Position numbers and translations under genes: made by a program. Below the pieces are notes generated by a model that saw only the letters and a program-made list of their open reading frames with translations, was not told the DNA's origin and did not search any database. From Myroides odoratus DSM 2801 (GTDB lineage: Bacteria; Bacteroidota; Bacteroidia; Flavobacteriales; Flavobacteriaceae), in NCBI RefSeq assembly GCF_000243275.1, contig NZ_CM001437.1, positions 1,691,165 to 1,755,164 of the forward strand: a DNA stretch of 64,000 nt. Reading direction: 5' to 3'. Positions 52,811 to 63,327 of this stretch are shown here, piece after piece (within the stretch, counting starts at the first letter, position 1; each line of letters starts with the position of its first letter).

Positions 52811-55315
52811 CTATTGCTCACGATGCTGCTCTTCTTTATCTTTTAGCAATAATTTAATGCGTTCTAATAGGAAAGATACCACTAAAAGGATTACCCCTAA
52901 CACGACAAAAGATGCAATCTTTCCACCTTGATTCATGCGCCAAACATCATATAAATAGAATTTCAATATGATAATTCCAAAACTGATTAATGATAGCTTT
53001 CTCAATTCTGCTTTCTCTTTATTCATCCCAATAATCATGAGCAACATCGCCATCAAGCCCCAAAGGATTGGATAACCATAGGCATGAACATCCGATAAAA
53101 CAGCTTTATACGTCTCTTCTGTACTAACCATCCACACAACGAGGTTGTCCAGTTCTACTGACGAAAGCAGTACTAACGAGGCAAATAACAAGGCGTGTAC
53201 CCATTTATAACTTTCGACGGAAAGCAACTGAATGTTGTTATATAACCTAAAGTAGAAATAAGCAAAAGCTCCAATTGCTACGAGATGTAGAGTAAAATAC
53301 GCAGGTGAATACTCGCCAAAATAGAAGATATCTTTTCTCAAGGAACTTACAGCAATTGCGAAAAGCAGAAGTAATATACCCGATACAGCAAGGTTAATGG
53401 AATAGAAGAGTTTGGTCATCTTCTTTTTATAAAATACCAAATATATCACTGCATATACTACTGTATACGTAACTAAGCTGAAAAACTTATAGATCCCATC
53501 TGTAACACCTAGATTAGGATATTCTATTCGGGCACCTACCTGATACGAGATTTCCAAAAATCCGATTCCATAAGCTAATACCAATAATAAACTAGCTAAA
53601 ACCTTGTGTATCTCGGCAGATGTTGGCTGTTGCATGCCTTTCAAACCTATTGTATCTTCCTCAACTACTGGTTTTTTTCCTGTGATGTAATAAATAAAGA
53701 AAAACGACAACAAGATGACAATTCCCGTTAAGGTATACTGGTTTATTATAATAGGCAGGACATCAACGATACTATTTTTATCTTCTTCTATATCGTAGAT
53801 TAAGGTTGGATTAAAGCTTCGAATATCCATCAAATAAGAAACCAGTGTAAGAACTCCCAATACAATTGAACCTATTCGGAACAGATTGGCTTTGGAGCGC
53901 GTCCAAATCCAAAATAAAACACTCATTTCTACAGCCCATACTATTGTAATATAAACCTTACTCAATTGTACAGGTATCGCCAAAGACACCAATCCTATGG
54001 TAATGGCTAATAACGTATAGGTGAAATTTTTATCGATTGGCGCTGTTTTAGCTCTTGTTGTCAGCACGATAAATAAAGCATTAATTAAAGCCATACCTAC
54101 AATAATTACCCCTAGATAATTAGTCCCCATGCTATTGGCTTGTATCATGAAGAAACAAATCAAAGAAGTAAAATTAACCACTGTGATATATAGTAGTTGA
54201 CCCACATCTGATTTTTCTTTCGAATTCTTTATGTAACGCAACACCAACAAAACCATAAACTGCAAGAAAAATAAAGAAGTAAAGAAGATGGCATCTGCTT
54301 GGTATTCTTTATTCACTTTTAGCACAATCCAGGCTATTAAATATAAATAAGTCAATACATAACTAAACTTATCTACCAACAACCATCTTTGGCGAACAGC
54401 TACAATCAATACCCCTGTATTCAACAAGAAGATATACGAAAACAACACCAAGTGATTTCCATTACCCGTACTAATTAGGAGCGGCGCTAACATTCCTCCA
54501 ATAAAGGCAAAAATAGCGAGTTCTTGTCTCTTATAGGCGATAGATAAACACACGGCTAATACCGTGATGACACTTAATATAATAAACGTAACAGTCTGAT
54601 TAAATAGTTGATATTCTCTAAAAGCCAACGTAATCGTCGTATACAAGATCGCTAAACTTCCCCCCATTAACACAGAGGAGAAAACGTGGTACTTCGTACT
54701 TAATTTATGGGCAATTCCCGCGACTATTCCTCCAACTGCAACTCCTAACGCCACACGGCCAATTTCATTAATCCAATCTTGGTCTATCGCATATTTTACA
54801 AAGAATCCAATTCCCAATACCAACGTGATAACACCAATAGCATTCAACCAATTTAACTCTTTCAATGCTTTGACAAACTTGCTATCTTCCTGCTCTCGTA
54901 CTACAGCATGCCCCCTAGAGTGCACTTCATCCGCAACTTGATCTACACGATCTGCCATAGTAGGTATAGGAGGAGGTAGAATTTCTTCTTTTGGCTCAAC
55001 TACCGTCTGAACCGGTTCAGATATAATTACCTCTTCTTCTACTGGAGAAAGTATTGTTTCTACTGGATGTTCAGTCGGAATCGGTGGTGGCACTACCACA
55101 CGTTCTACTTCCTGCTCTGCAGTTGTAGATGTTGAACCGATTTCCTTGCCTTTGAGGCTATCTATATCCCTTTGTAGTTTTTTTAGCATGTGAGACAAAC
55201 CATCCACCATTCGATTGGATTGTTCCAGTTGCGTATTGACTTTATCAAATTTATTAGTCACCCTAATAAGCAAGATCATTGCGATGACTAGTATAAGTAA
55301 AATTAAAAACTCCAT
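52811..55315 (-). CDS. DUF2339-family polytopic membrane protein
   Basis: An 834-residue protein. An N-terminal helix (residues 1-20), a coiled-coil and proline/glutamate-rich cytoplasmic linker (about 25-145, NTQLEQSNRMVDGLSHML), then more than 20 membrane helices. DUF2339 markers include WLNAIGVITLVLGIGFFVKYA and VGGIVAGIAHKL. Function is unknown; no catalytic residues are recognisable. Forms an operon with the DUF3999 gene. Confidence 0.85.
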   Translation of the reverse strand: MEFLILLILVIAMILLIRVTNKFDKVNTQLEQSNRMVDGLSHMLKKLQRDIDSLKGKEIGSTSTTAEQEVERVVVPPPIPTEHPVETILSPVEEEVIISEPVQTVVEPKEEILPPPIPTMADRVDQVADEVHSRGHAVVREQEDSKFVKALKELNWLNAIGVITLVLGIGFFVKYAIDQDWINEIGRVALGVAVGGIVAGIAHKLSTKYHVFSSVLMGGSLAILYTTITLAFREYQLFNQTVTFIILSVITVLAVCLSIAYKRQELAIFAFIGGMLAPLLISTGNGNHLVLFSYIFLLNTGVLIVAVRQRWLLVDKFSYVLTYLYLIAWIVLKVNKEYQADAIFFTSLFFLQFMVLLVLRYIKNSKEKSDVGQLLYITVVNFTSLICFFMIQANSMGTNYLGVIIVGMALINALFIVLTTRAKTAPIDKNFTYTLLAITIGLVSLAIPVQLSKVYITIVWAVEMSVLFWIWTRSKANLFRIGSIVLGVLTLVSYLMDIRSFNPTLIYDIEEDKNSIVDVLPIIINQYTLTGIVILLSFFFIYYITGKKPVVEEDTIGLKGMQQPTSAEIHKVLASLLLVLAYGIGFLEISYQVGARIEYPNLGVTDGIYKFFSLVTYTVVYAVIYLVFYKKKMTKLFYSINLAVSGILLLLFAIAVSSLRKDIFYFGEYSPAYFTLHLVAIGAFAYFYFRLYNNIQLLSVESYKWVHALLFASLVLLSSVELDNLVVWMVSTEETYKAVLSDVHAYGYPILWGLMAMLLMIIGMNKEKAELRKLSLISFGIIILKFYLYDVWRMNQGGKIASFVVLGVILLVVSFLLERIKLLLKDKEEQHREQ

Positions 55316-55675
55316 ATCGTTTCTGCTTTAGTTGAGAATAGCAATCCCTGAACAATCTAAGTTAGGCAAGTACCTTTTTGGTTAATTACCAAAATTAACC
55401 AAAAAAACAAACACTTTTACTCCCTAATGATAGTGAATCTGAACATCCTTTTACACAAGTTACGATTCAATAGGATTCATGCACCTACTCTAGGTGTTTT
55501 TTTAAAACTTTTCACCATTTTACCCTTGTGCAAGAATCTTTTAAAAAGCACCTCGTAAATATTTAACTAAAAAAAGGAAAACAACGAAAAAACACATACA
55601 TAACAAGTTGTAATAGTGACAATTACAAACATAGTTAAATTCGTATTAAAATGATTTTTTCACACTTTCCTGCTA

Positions 55676-55683
55676 TACATTTG
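55676..55683 (+). promoter_or_regulatory. Putative -7 box of the twin lipoprotein operon
   Basis: TACATTTG lies 28 nt before the ATG at 55712. No TTTG at the expected upstream position. The rest of the 395-nt gap (55316-55711) shows no gene or repeat I can support. Confidence 0.4.
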
Positions 55684-55711
55684 ATCTAACAAAATTAAAA
55701 TTTAATCCACG

Positions 55712-56134
55712 ATGAGATTAACAAAAATGACTTTAGCTATCGCATTTTTAGCTATCGCTTTCGCTTCTTGTAAAGACCAAAAAGAAGCTCCTGTGACTGA
55801 AGAAACAACAACTACTGAAGTAGTAGAAGAGGTTGCAGCACCTGCTGTAGACACCAAAGTATTAGTTGCTTCTTGGACACAACCTAACCCTATTAATGAC
55901 AAAGAAGTACAAGGTTTCGAATTAAAAGAAGACGGAACAGCAGCTTCAATTAATATGGCTACACTTCAAACTAAAAAGTGGTGGGTAGAAGGAGATAAAT
56001 TATTCTTGGAGCAAGAAAGCATCGGTAATGGTACATCAAGTATTGATACTGTATCTTACCAATTTGAAGTAGTTGATGGTAACACATTAAACCTACTTAA
56101 CGGGGAGTCAAAAGACTCTTTCACTAGAAAGTAA
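55712..56134 (+). CDS. Lipocalin-like lipoprotein, copy 1
   Basis: A 140-residue lipoprotein: signal then lipidated Cys in AFASCKDQKEA, a Thr/Glu-rich linker (about 25-50) and a small beta-barrel-like domain of about 90 residues (ASWTQPNPIND, GFELKEDGTAASIN, TKKWWVEGDKLFLEQE) that looks like a lipocalin-type domain. The acidic/Lys residues straight after the Cys (CKDQKE) resemble the surface-export signal described for Flavobacteriia lipoproteins. A paralogue follows 20 nt later. Function unknown. Confidence 0.75.
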   Translation: MRLTKMTLAIAFLAIAFASCKDQKEAPVTEETTTTEVVEEVAAPAVDTKVLVASWTQPNPINDKEVQGFELKEDGTAASINMATLQTKKWWVEGDKLFLEQESIGNGTSSIDTVSYQFEVVDGNTLNLLNGESKDSFTRK

Positions 56135-56154
56135 TCTGTTTTTAGATTTAGTAG

Positions 56155-56571
56155 ATGAAAACAAAACAAACTGTACTTGCTTTGGCTTTTGTAGCTTTAG
56201 CATTCGCTTCTTGTAAAGATCAAAAAGAAGCAACTGTAGTGGAAGAAACTCCAGCAGTAACAGAACAACCTACTCCAGAAGTAGCTCCTGCAACTTCCTT
56301 AGTTGGTATTTGGACGCAACCTAATCAAGCAAATCCTAGTGTACTACAAGGTTTTGAATTAAAAGAGGACGGTACTATGGTTGCAGTAAATGATACGGCA
56401 ATGATCTTTACGAAATGGAAACTTGTAGATAATACACTTGTTTTCGAAAGTGAAGTTGCCAACAATGATCCTGCTTCAGTGAAAATCAGTACATTTAAAT
56501 ACGAATTAGTAGCGGGTAACACCCTGAAACTAGACGTCGATGGAACGATCGAAACGTTTACAAAACAATAA
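56155..56571 (+). CDS. Lipocalin-like lipoprotein, copy 2
   Basis: A 138-residue paralogue of the preceding gene with the same lipobox start (FASCKDQKEA), an acidic/proline linker and the same domain (GIWTQPNQANP, GFELKEDGTMVAVND, FTKWKLVDNTLVFESE). The signal and core motifs are better conserved than the linker, as expected for a tandem duplication under selection. Co-transcribed with copy 1 and closed by a terminator. Function unknown. Confidence 0.75.
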   Translation: MKTKQTVLALAFVALAFASCKDQKEATVVEETPAVTEQPTPEVAPATSLVGIWTQPNQANPSVLQGFELKEDGTMVAVNDTAMIFTKWKLVDNTLVFESEVANNDPASVKISTFKYELVAGNTLKLDVDGTIETFTKQ

Positions 56572-56593
56572 AAGGCATTTCTTTTTATATGAA

Positions 56594-56624
56594 GAGCTAC
56601 CCAATAGGGTAGCTCTCTTTTTTT
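56594..56624 (+). terminator. Terminator of the twin lipoprotein operon
   Basis: GAGCTACCC (56594-56602) pairs with GGGTAGCTC (56607-56615) around AATA, then TCTTTTTTT. Confidence 0.9.
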
Positions 56625-56663
56625 GGTTCCATTGGAACATCCTATCTTTCTTCTTGTACGCTT

Positions 56664-57431
56664 CTATTTTAGTTCAATCTCATCTGCATCTTTCAGAAAA
56701 GCAAATCGATTTCTCGCTTTGTCTTGTATTGTTTTATCTAGCGTACAATAACGCACCACTTCGCCTTGTTGTGGTTCAATAAGGTAGTGTCCCATATAGT
56801 CAATCACTTGCGAATGCCCTGTATAGTGGTTGTCATTTTGGTCTTCACCACATCGATTAACCCCTACGACATAACTCATATTCTCAATGGCGCGTGCTTT
56901 TAGCAGTGAATCCCAAGCATAAATACGCTGATCAGGCCAGCTAGCTACGTACAACAATACATCATAGGCCTCCCCAACATTACGGGCAAAAGCTGGAAAA
57001 CGCAAATCGTAACATACCAAAGGACAGATATTCCACCCTTTATATTCAACAACTAAGCGGCTTGTTCCGGGCGCATATACCTTTTCTTCTCCTGCCAGCG
57101 AAAACAAATGGCGTTTATCGTAGGTTTTAAATTCACCCGTTGGCCAAATAAAAAACAACCGATTATAATACAACTCTTCTTCTTTGATGACCATACTACC
57201 GATTAACGCAAAATCAAGCGATTTACAGCACGATTGTAGTTCAGCAATAAACTTATCTTGCATGGTCATAAAAACGCGCTCAGGATTCATTGTAAAGCCT
57301 GAAGTAAACATCTCTGGCAATACAACCAAATCCGTTCCTGGTTCAATTTGGTGTAATTGGTTGATAAAGTAAGCAGTGTTCTGTTCTACATCTTCCCAAA
57401 CTAAAGGGGCTTGAATCAAGGCTATTTTCAT
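56664..57431 (-). CDS. Nitrilase-superfamily omega-amidase (YafV-like)
   Basis: A 255-residue carbon-nitrogen hydrolase. The catalytic triad is visible: Glu in LPEMFTSGF (about 41), Lys in YDKRHLFSLAGEE (about 110) and Cys in CPLVCYDLRFP (about 142). The branch with EMFTSGFTM resembles YafV/omega-amidase, which hydrolyses 2-oxoglutaramate and 2-oxosuccinamate, products of Gln and Asn transamination, so it may complement asparagine use elsewhere in the window. Monocistronic. Confidence 0.85.
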   Translation of the reverse strand: MKIALIQAPLVWEDVEQNTAYFINQLHQIEPGTDLVVLPEMFTSGFTMNPERVFMTMQDKFIAELQSCCKSLDFALIGSMVIKEEELYYNRLFFIWPTGEFKTYDKRHLFSLAGEEKVYAPGTSRLVVEYKGWNICPLVCYDLRFPAFARNVGEAYDVLLYVASWPDQRIYAWDSLLKARAIENMSYVVGVNRCGEDQNDNHYTGHSQVIDYMGHYLIEPQQGEVVRYCTLDKTIQDKARNRFAFLKDADEIELK

Positions 57432-57530
57432 ACGTCCGTTTTTAAGTCTTTCAAAAATACAAAATATAATTGGTACACTACCCTTCCACTAGTCGTAAGA
57501 CATTATAGGCATGATACACATAACAACCAT

Positions 57531-57562
57531 AAAAAAACCGAAGAAATTAATTTTCTTCGGTT
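57531..57562 (-). terminator. Terminator of the 273-aa secreted protein gene
   Basis: AACCGAAGAAA (57536-57546) pairs with TTTCTTCGGTT (57552-57562) around the stop codon of the gene, with an A7 run reading as T7 on the minus strand. The stop codon at 57547 lies in the loop. Confidence 0.85.
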
Positions 57563-58368
57563 GTTCTTGTATTGTGATTTTCATGCGTACAAAGCTCCTT
57601 GTATTTCTCAAGTATTTGCTTAAAATAAATGAAGAACTCTCCACTTAAATACAGTGTTTTAGCCTGTCCTTTTGTATAACCTTCCGCTTTTCTTTCCTTG
57701 ATAAAAGCTGCTTTATTTTTTTTAAATTCTTTCACTTCTGCTTTATATGCTTCTTTATAATTATTTGTATCCAAATAATTCTCTTGCATATACGCTTGGA
57801 ACGTTGGGCAGTCTCTATCTAACATCATCATAAATTGAGCAGATTCTCTATTTGTTCTGCGGTATCCTCCATTAAAAGCAAAGTAATCGCCCGTATTGCC
57901 ATAAGGAAACAAATAATGCGACCATTTATATCCCACACTACCATTTATTCCATCAAAAAAGTGAATTTCAGCATAAGGTACATCAGCATATTTCATCAAA
58001 GGATAAAACTCAACAAAGGTTTTATCTCCAAAAGTATATTTCTCCTCATTAATTTTGATGCGCAACGGGAAGTAAGTCACATAATAATCTTTTCGTTTCT
58101 TATCATAGACATCTACAGACAAAATATCATCCGACGACACTAAGCGAGAGTCAGTTGCTCCATCGCTTTTAAATTTAATCATTTGAGGATCTTCTCTTTC
58201 AGTACCAAATACGGGGCCATTTTCTCGTATAACGCCAACTTCTTTCGTTCCATTTTTAAATTTGATGACTGCTTTTCCTGTGGTTCCTCTAAAGATATTT
58301 ATTCCAAATTGAGCTTGGCAACCCAAAGAGACGAACAGAAATAAAAGGCTAGATAGTAAGGTTTTCAT
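57547..58368 (-). CDS. Secreted protein of unknown function
   Basis: A 273-residue exported protein; signal peptide ends near CQA|Q (about 19), the Cys at -3 being unlikely to be lipidated. The N-terminal part (GKAVIKFKNGTKEVGVIREN) suggests a small beta-barrel, and the C-terminal third (about 200-260) is a Lys/Glu-rich helix (EFKKNKAAFIKERKAEG). No family recognised. It stands between the amidase and sdhB, each on the same strand, with its own terminator. Confidence 0.65.
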   Translation of the reverse strand: MKTLLSSLLFLFVSLGCQAQFGINIFRGTTGKAVIKFKNGTKEVGVIRENGPVFGTEREDPQMIKFKSDGATDSRLVSSDDILSVDVYDKKRKDYYVTYFPLRIKINEEKYTFGDKTFVEFYPLMKYADVPYAEIHFFDGINGSVGYKWSHYLFPYGNTGDYFAFNGGYRRTNRESAQFMMMLDRDCPTFQAYMQENYLDTNNYKEAYKAEVKEFKKNKAAFIKERKAEGYTKGQAKTLYLSGEFFIYFKQILEKYKELCTHENHNTRTTEEN

Positions 58369-58441
58369 TAAGTGTTAATCATTGTGTTAATAAAAACCAA
58401 ATATAAGTTAAAGAAATTAAAATAGGACAACTAAAAAATAA

Positions 58442-58469
58442 AAAAAGCAGCACAAATGTGCTGCTTTTT
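58442..58469 (-). terminator. Terminator of the sdhCAB operon
   Basis: AAAAAGCAGCACA (58442-58454) pairs with TGTGCTGCTTTTT (58457-58469), a nearly perfect palindrome, 28 nt after the sdhB stop. Confidence 0.85.
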
Positions 58470-58496
58470 CCTTTTTCAAAAAAATATTAAAATCAA

Positions 58497-59243
58497 TTAT
58501 AAGGCTGCTTTTAAGTATTCTCTGTTCATACGAGCAATATTCTCTAGAGAAATACCTTTTGGACATTCAACCTCACAAGCACCTGTATTAGTACAGTTAC
58601 CGAAGCCTAAAGCGTCCATTTCAGCTACCATGTTCATTACACGGTCTGCAGCTTCTACTTTACCTTGTGGCAACAAAGCAAATTGAGAAACTTTTGCAGA
58701 TACGAATAACATAGCTGAAGAGTTTTTACACGTAGCCACACATGCACCACAACCAATACAAGTAGCAGCGTCAAATGACTTATCTGCATCGTGCTTTGGA
58801 ATTGGAATAGCGTTTGCGTCTTGTGTATTACCAGAAGTATTTACCGAAATAAATCCTCCTGCGTGTTGAATTTTATCAAAAGCGGTACGGTCAACTACTA
58901 AGTCTTTGATTACTGGGAAAGCTTTTGCTCTAAATGGCTCAATATAAATAGTATCACCATTTTTGAACTTTCTCATGTGTAACTGACAAGTAGTAACTCC
59001 TCTATCTGGTCCGTGTGCTTGTCCATTAATAAATAACGAACACATTCCACAAATACCTTCACGACAGTCGTGGTCAAATGCTACGGGATCATCCCCTTTC
59101 TCAATTAGCTCGTTGTTTAAAACATCAAGCATTTCTAAGAAAGACATATCAGGAGAAACATCATTGATTTTATATTCAACTATTTTTCCTTGTTCTTTAG
59201 CGTTTTTTTGACGCCATATTTTTAATGTAAGATTCATCTGCAT
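58497..59243 (-). CDS. sdhB: Succinate dehydrogenase/fumarate reductase iron-sulfur subunit
   Basis: A 248-residue electron-transfer subunit. The [2Fe-2S] site is CREGICGMC plus a later Cys in VTTCQLHM. The other clusters use [13 protein letters not shown] and [14 protein letters not shown]. Encoded downstream of sdhA by 45 nt. An ATG two codons downstream (59237) is an equally good start. In type B complexes it passes electrons to the dihaem SdhC. Confidence 0.95.
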   Translation of the reverse strand: MQMNLTLKIWRQKNAKEQGKIVEYKINDVSPDMSFLEMLDVLNNELIEKGDDPVAFDHDCREGICGMCSLFINGQAHGPDRGVTTCQLHMRKFKNGDTIYIEPFRAKAFPVIKDLVVDRTAFDKIQHAGGFISVNTSGNTQDANAIPIPKHDADKSFDAATCIGCGACVATCKNSSAMLFVSAKVSQFALLPQGKVEAADRVMNMVAEMDALGFGNCTNTGACEVECPKGISLENIARMNREYLKAAL

Positions 59244-59288
59244 CGAATTTTTACAACAAGATATGATTCAAGAATCAATACCTCAATA

Positions 59289-61289
59289 TTATTTATAACT
59301 ACGAGTTACCAACTTAATATTTTCATACACCAAGTCTTCTTTGTGTAGAACAGCGTCTCTAGGATTTCCTTTGTACTCCCATGCAGCAGCATAAGCAAAG
59401 TTCGCATCATCACGTTGTGCTTCTCCATCTTCTGTTTGGTGTTCTTCGCGGAAGTGACCTCCACAAGATTCTTCACGGTGTAAAGCATCTTTCGCGAATA
59501 ATTCTCCTAACTCTAAGAAGTCAGCAACTCTAAGCGCTTTTTCTAGTTCTTGGTTAAAGCTATCTGCAGTTCCAGATACTTTCACGTCTTTGTAGAATTC
59601 CTCTCTTAATACAGCAATTTCGTCCATTGCTTCATTTAGACCTTGTGCATTACGAGCCATACCTACTTTATCCCACATGATTTTACCTAATTTTTTGTGG
59701 AAGTAATCTACTGAATGTGATCCTTTATTGTTCATTAAGTGATCAATCATGTCTTGTACATTTTTCTCCGCAGCATCAAATTCTGGTAAATCTGTTGGAA
59801 TCGCACCTGTACGAATATCATCAGCTAAGTAATCACCGATTGTATAAGGTAATACGAAATATCCGTCTGCTAATCCTTGCATCAACGCAGAAGCCCCTAA
59901 ACGGTTCGCTCCGTGATCAGAGAAGTTCGCTTCACCAATTACATAACATCCTTCGATTGTTGACATTAAGTTGTAATCAACCCAAACTCCACCCATTGTA
60001 TAGTGAACAGCAGGGTAAATCATCATTGGTGTAGTGTATGGATCCTCATCAACGATTTTCTCATACATTTGGAATAAGTTTCCGTATTTATTCTCTACAA
60101 CGTCTCTACCTAATTTGTAAACCAATTTAGCATCGTTTTCATCTAAGTGGTGAATACGCGCTTGTTCTTTACCGTAACGCTCAATAGCAGAAGCGAAGTC
60201 TAAGTAAACTGCCTCACCTGTTGCGTTAACACCATATCCAGCATCACATCTTTCTTTAGCTGCACGAGAAGCAACGTCACGTGGTACTAAGTTTCCGAAT
60301 GATGGATATCTTCTTTCTAAGTAGTAATCTCTATCTTCTTCTGCAATTTGTGTTGGTTTTAATTTACCTTCTCTAATTGCAACAGCATCTTCCATTTTCT
60401 TTGGAACCCAAATACGTCCGTCATTACGTAAAGACTCAGACATCAAAGTTAATTTTGATTGGTGGTCTCCAGTAACAGGAATACAAGTTGGGTGAATTTG
60501 TGTAAAACAAGGGTTAGCGAAGAATGCTCCACGTTTGTGTGCTTTCCAAGCAGCAGTAACGTTTGAACCCATTGCATTTGTAGATAAGAAGAATACGTTT
60601 CCGTAACCACCTGTAGCAATAACTACTGCGTGTCCAGAATGACGCTCAATCTCACCATTAATCAAGTTACGAGCGATAATACCTCTTGCTTTTCCATCAA
60701 CTAGTACTAAGTCAAGCATTTCATGACGGTTGTACATTTTGATTTTACCACGACCGATTTGACGGTTCATTGCAGAGTATGCTCCTAACAATAATTGTTG
60801 ACCTGTTTGTCCTTTTGCGTAGAAAGTACGAGAAACTTGCGTTCCCCCGAAAGAACGGTTGTCTAATAAACCACCGTACTCACGTGCTAATGGCACACCT
60901 TGCGCCACACATTGGTCAATAATATTCGCTGAAACTTCCGACAAACGGTGAACGTTTGCTTCACGTGCACGGTAATCTCCTCCTTTTACAGTATCATAGA
61001 ATAATCTGTAGATTGAGTCACCATCCCCTTGGTAGTTTTTAGCAGCGTTAATCCCTCCTTGTGCTGCAATTGAGTGCGCACGACGAGGTGAATCTTGATA
61101 ACAAAATGCTTTTACATTATAACCAAGCTCTGCTAAAGTTGCAGCAGCTGATCCACCAGCTAATCCTGTTCCTACAACGATAACATCAATGTTACGTTTA
61201 TTTGCAGGGTTAACTAATTTAATGTGGTTTTTATAATCAGACCATTTCTTATCGATTGGTCCTTGAGGTATCTTTGAATCTAATTTCAT
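59289..61289 (-). CDS. sdhA: Succinate dehydrogenase/fumarate reductase flavoprotein
   Basis: A 666-residue FAD subunit that oxidises succinate or reduces fumarate. The FAD motif [17 protein letters not shown] and the covalent-flavin segment [18 protein letters not shown] are present; active-site residues lie in [11 protein letters not shown] and the His/Arg of [16 protein letters not shown] type sequence (here [11 protein letters not shown]). The long form and the single cytochrome gene define a Bacteroidota/epsilon type B complex. I start at the ATG at 61289. sdhC is 17 nt upstream. Confidence 0.97.
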   Translation of the reverse strand: MKLDSKIPQGPIDKKWSDYKNHIKLVNPANKRNIDVIVVGTGLAGGSAAATLAELGYNVKAFCYQDSPRRAHSIAAQGGINAAKNYQGDGDSIYRLFYDTVKGGDYRAREANVHRLSEVSANIIDQCVAQGVPLAREYGGLLDNRSFGGTQVSRTFYAKGQTGQQLLLGAYSAMNRQIGRGKIKMYNRHEMLDLVLVDGKARGIIARNLINGEIERHSGHAVVIATGGYGNVFFLSTNAMGSNVTAAWKAHKRGAFFANPCFTQIHPTCIPVTGDHQSKLTLMSESLRNDGRIWVPKKMEDAVAIREGKLKPTQIAEEDRDYYLERRYPSFGNLVPRDVASRAAKERCDAGYGVNATGEAVYLDFASAIERYGKEQARIHHLDENDAKLVYKLGRDVVENKYGNLFQMYEKIVDEDPYTTPMMIYPAVHYTMGGVWVDYNLMSTIEGCYVIGEANFSDHGANRLGASALMQGLADGYFVLPYTIGDYLADDIRTGAIPTDLPEFDAAEKNVQDMIDHLMNNKGSHSVDYFHKKLGKIMWDKVGMARNAQGLNEAMDEIAVLREEFYKDVKVSGTADSFNQELEKALRVADFLELGELFAKDALHREESCGGHFREEHQTEDGEAQRDDANFAYAAAWEYKGNPRDAVLHKEDLVYENIKLVTRSYK

Positions 61290-61306
61290 AATCAATTTCT
61301 TTAGGA

Positions 61307-62134
61307 CTATTTAATAAAGTGAATGTATAATGGAATGATCGCAAATAAAGCTGGTACTAAGTATGCGAATGCATAACCTAAACCTTTAATCAAACAGTTA
61401 TACTTTGGATTATTTATCCCTAAAGATTGGAATGCACTTGCAAAACCATGAGATAAATGGAATCCAAGAACAATCATTGCGATTACATATAAAATTGTGC
61501 TAATCAATCCTGTAGAAGGATCTTTGAAGAACTCAATTGTAATTTTATGTAAATCTTTGTAACCATCTGCAATTTTTAAGTCCATGCCTTTTTGATAAAA
61601 AGCAGTTCCTTTAATTTCCAATTGTCCCATTTCAACCGCTCTAACGTCGATTGGCTGCTCTTGAACAGTTTTGTAAATTGTAATCGGTTCCTCTTGACCT
61701 TCAACTGTAACTTCTATTGTTTGCAAAGGCATAGCCGTAAAGTGCATTTTCGCCCAGAAGTTAACCATGTGCGTCACAATAAAAACTAATAATAAAGTTC
61801 CTAAAACCGCCATATTACGAGAAGCCCATTTACTGTTTGCACCAGCATTGTTCTTCGCGTATCCGATAGGACGAGCTTTTTTGTTTTGAACCGTAAGAAC
61901 TATACCATCAATCGCGTGGAAAAGGATTGAGATATACGTAACATAAGATAATACTTTTACAGCTGGATTAGTTGTCATGAATAAGGCATACTCATTGAAT
62001 TTTGACGCATCCCCAAAAATCAACTGAAGATTCCCTATCAAGTGACCAACTAAAAACAAGCATAAAAATAACCCAGTAAGAGACATCCAATATTTCTTTG
62101 CAATGGATGACTTTAAAAGTGCAGATTTTGCCAT
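61307..62134 (-). CDS. sdhC: Succinate dehydrogenase cytochrome b subunit (type B, dihaem)
   Basis: A 275-residue membrane anchor with five helices. Candidate haem ligands are His31, His73, His122, His226 and His229 ([30 protein letters not shown]). It is longer than the usual 220-230 residues because of a polar stretch of about 60 residues (about 132-192, with [17 protein letters not shown]) between helices 3 and 4. It is first of the sdhCAB operon. A promoter with TTG-N20-TATTTTTG lies upstream. Confidence 0.93.
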   Translation of the reverse strand: MAKSALLKSSIAKKYWMSLTGLFLCLFLVGHLIGNLQLIFGDASKFNEYALFMTTNPAVKVLSYVTYISILFHAIDGIVLTVQNKKARPIGYAKNNAGANSKWASRNMAVLGTLLLVFIVTHMVNFWAKMHFTAMPLQTIEVTVEGQEEPITIYKTVQEQPIDVRAVEMGQLEIKGTAFYQKGMDLKIADGYKDLHKITIEFFKDPSTGLISTILYVIAMIVLGFHLSHGFASAFQSLGINNPKYNCLIKGLGYAFAYLVPALFAIIPLYIHFIK

Positions 62135-62170
62135 AATGTAATTTTAATTGTTTTTCTTGAAAAAATCTCT

Positions 62171-62201
62171 CAAAAATACACCTAATTAACGTTATCCACA
62201 A
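62171..62201 (-). promoter_or_regulatory. Putative promoter of sdhCAB
   Basis: Minus-strand TTG (62199-62201), 20 nt, TATTTTTG (62171-62178), giving a leader of about 33 nt to the sdhC ATG. Confidence 0.5.
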
Positions 62202-62316
62202 TGCGTGAGCGTTTATTTATATTGAATATAAACAAAGTTTTTTACCTTATTTTACTTAAAAATAAATTAGAATGAAACTAGATTTAAGACCAAATAGTAT
62301 ATTTTCCTAAAAGATT

Positions 62317-63171
62317 CTAAAACGACTTTAAAATATTCGCATCTACAACAAGAATAAAGTCGGCTAAACCTAGATTGAGTTTTTCGAAATTCCCTACTTG
62401 ATCGGCTTCAACCATAGTAATTGTAGCGACTTTCAGCTGTGGGGCATAATTTTTTAAATACCAAAAAATGCCTTCATAGTTGTTGCTATGGTATGATCCA
62501 TTATAGTGTACAAATAACTTATTTGGCGCTATATTAGACTGAATAAAGTGTGCCATTGTTGCGTCTTTAATTGCCTGTGCTTTAGGTAAATTTTCATTCA
62601 CATGATCCGCATCAAACATAGTCAACATCTCTTTATATCCAGGTAATTCAGGATCATAAGGGAAAGGAAGTGGTGCAATCCATGCTTTTTCTTCTACTTT
62701 TAAGGTATCTAAAGCTCCCATTCCTCCTTTAAACAACAAACTAGCATAACGACGCGGTACATTGGTCGCGATAAAAGGAGCCTGATGTTGCTTCGCATAT
62801 TCAACCAACGGTCGATAATCGCCTTTATAGTTATTCCATAAACGCACCTCTTTCGCGAAATCCTCTTCAGAGATTTTTCCTTCCACATAGTTGGACAAGC
62901 CTTCTTGATTGTCTGCTTCAAACATTTCAGCCCCTAACACAAGTTCTTGTTTTGCACCTAAACTTTCTGTTACCTTCAATTGTAACCAGTGCCCCAAAGA
63001 ATTATTGTGATATTCTCCAAATAACACCACATCCGATTTCCCCAATGTTTTGATCATTTGTTTATAGGTCACTTTCTTTCCTTTCGCATTGTAAATTTGG
63101 TACGGTTGCCCTTCGCTTGCAAAAACGGTTCCAACTAATAGAGCGAATAATACGCTATAGATATATTTCAT
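62317..63171 (-). CDS. ChaN-like haem/iron-related protein
   Basis: A 284-residue exported protein of the ChaN/DUF399 family, members of which bind haem as a lipoprotein dimer in Campylobacter. Signal peptide ends near VFA|S (about 19); no lipobox is seen. The conserved motif VLFGEYHNNSLGH and the later GAEMFEADNQ and HYNGSYHSNNYEG segments carry its conserved His and Glu. It lies upstream of sdhCAB in the same direction with a gap of about 180 nt and has a -7 box TATCTTTG (63194-63201) 23 nt upstream. Confidence 0.85.
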   Translation of the reverse strand: MKYIYSVLFALLVGTVFASEGQPYQIYNAKGKKVTYKQMIKTLGKSDVVLFGEYHNNSLGHWLQLKVTESLGAKQELVLGAEMFEADNQEGLSNYVEGKISEEDFAKEVRLWNNYKGDYRPLVEYAKQHQAPFIATNVPRRYASLLFKGGMGALDTLKVEEKAWIAPLPFPYDPELPGYKEMLTMFDADHVNENLPKAQAIKDATMAHFIQSNIAPNKLFVHYNGSYHSNNYEGIFWYLKNYAPQLKVATITMVEADQVGNFEKLNLGLADFILVVDANILKSF

Positions 63172-63297
63172 GTTTACGCTGTTTTATAAGTCCCAAAGAT
63201 AATTCTATTTGAATAATTTAGAATAAATAAAAATAAAAATACGTGTTAACAGAAAGCAATTCTAGGGTAGAAAGTTTTTTTTTCGTTTTGCAACCTT

Positions 63298-63305
63298 TAC
63301 TTTTG
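63298..63305 (+). promoter_or_regulatory. Putative -7 box of the hydrolase gene
   Basis: TACTTTTG, 22 nt before the ATG at 63328. No TTTG at the usual upstream distance. Confidence 0.35.
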
Positions 63306-63327
63306 CTTGCTCAACAAAACACATCTA

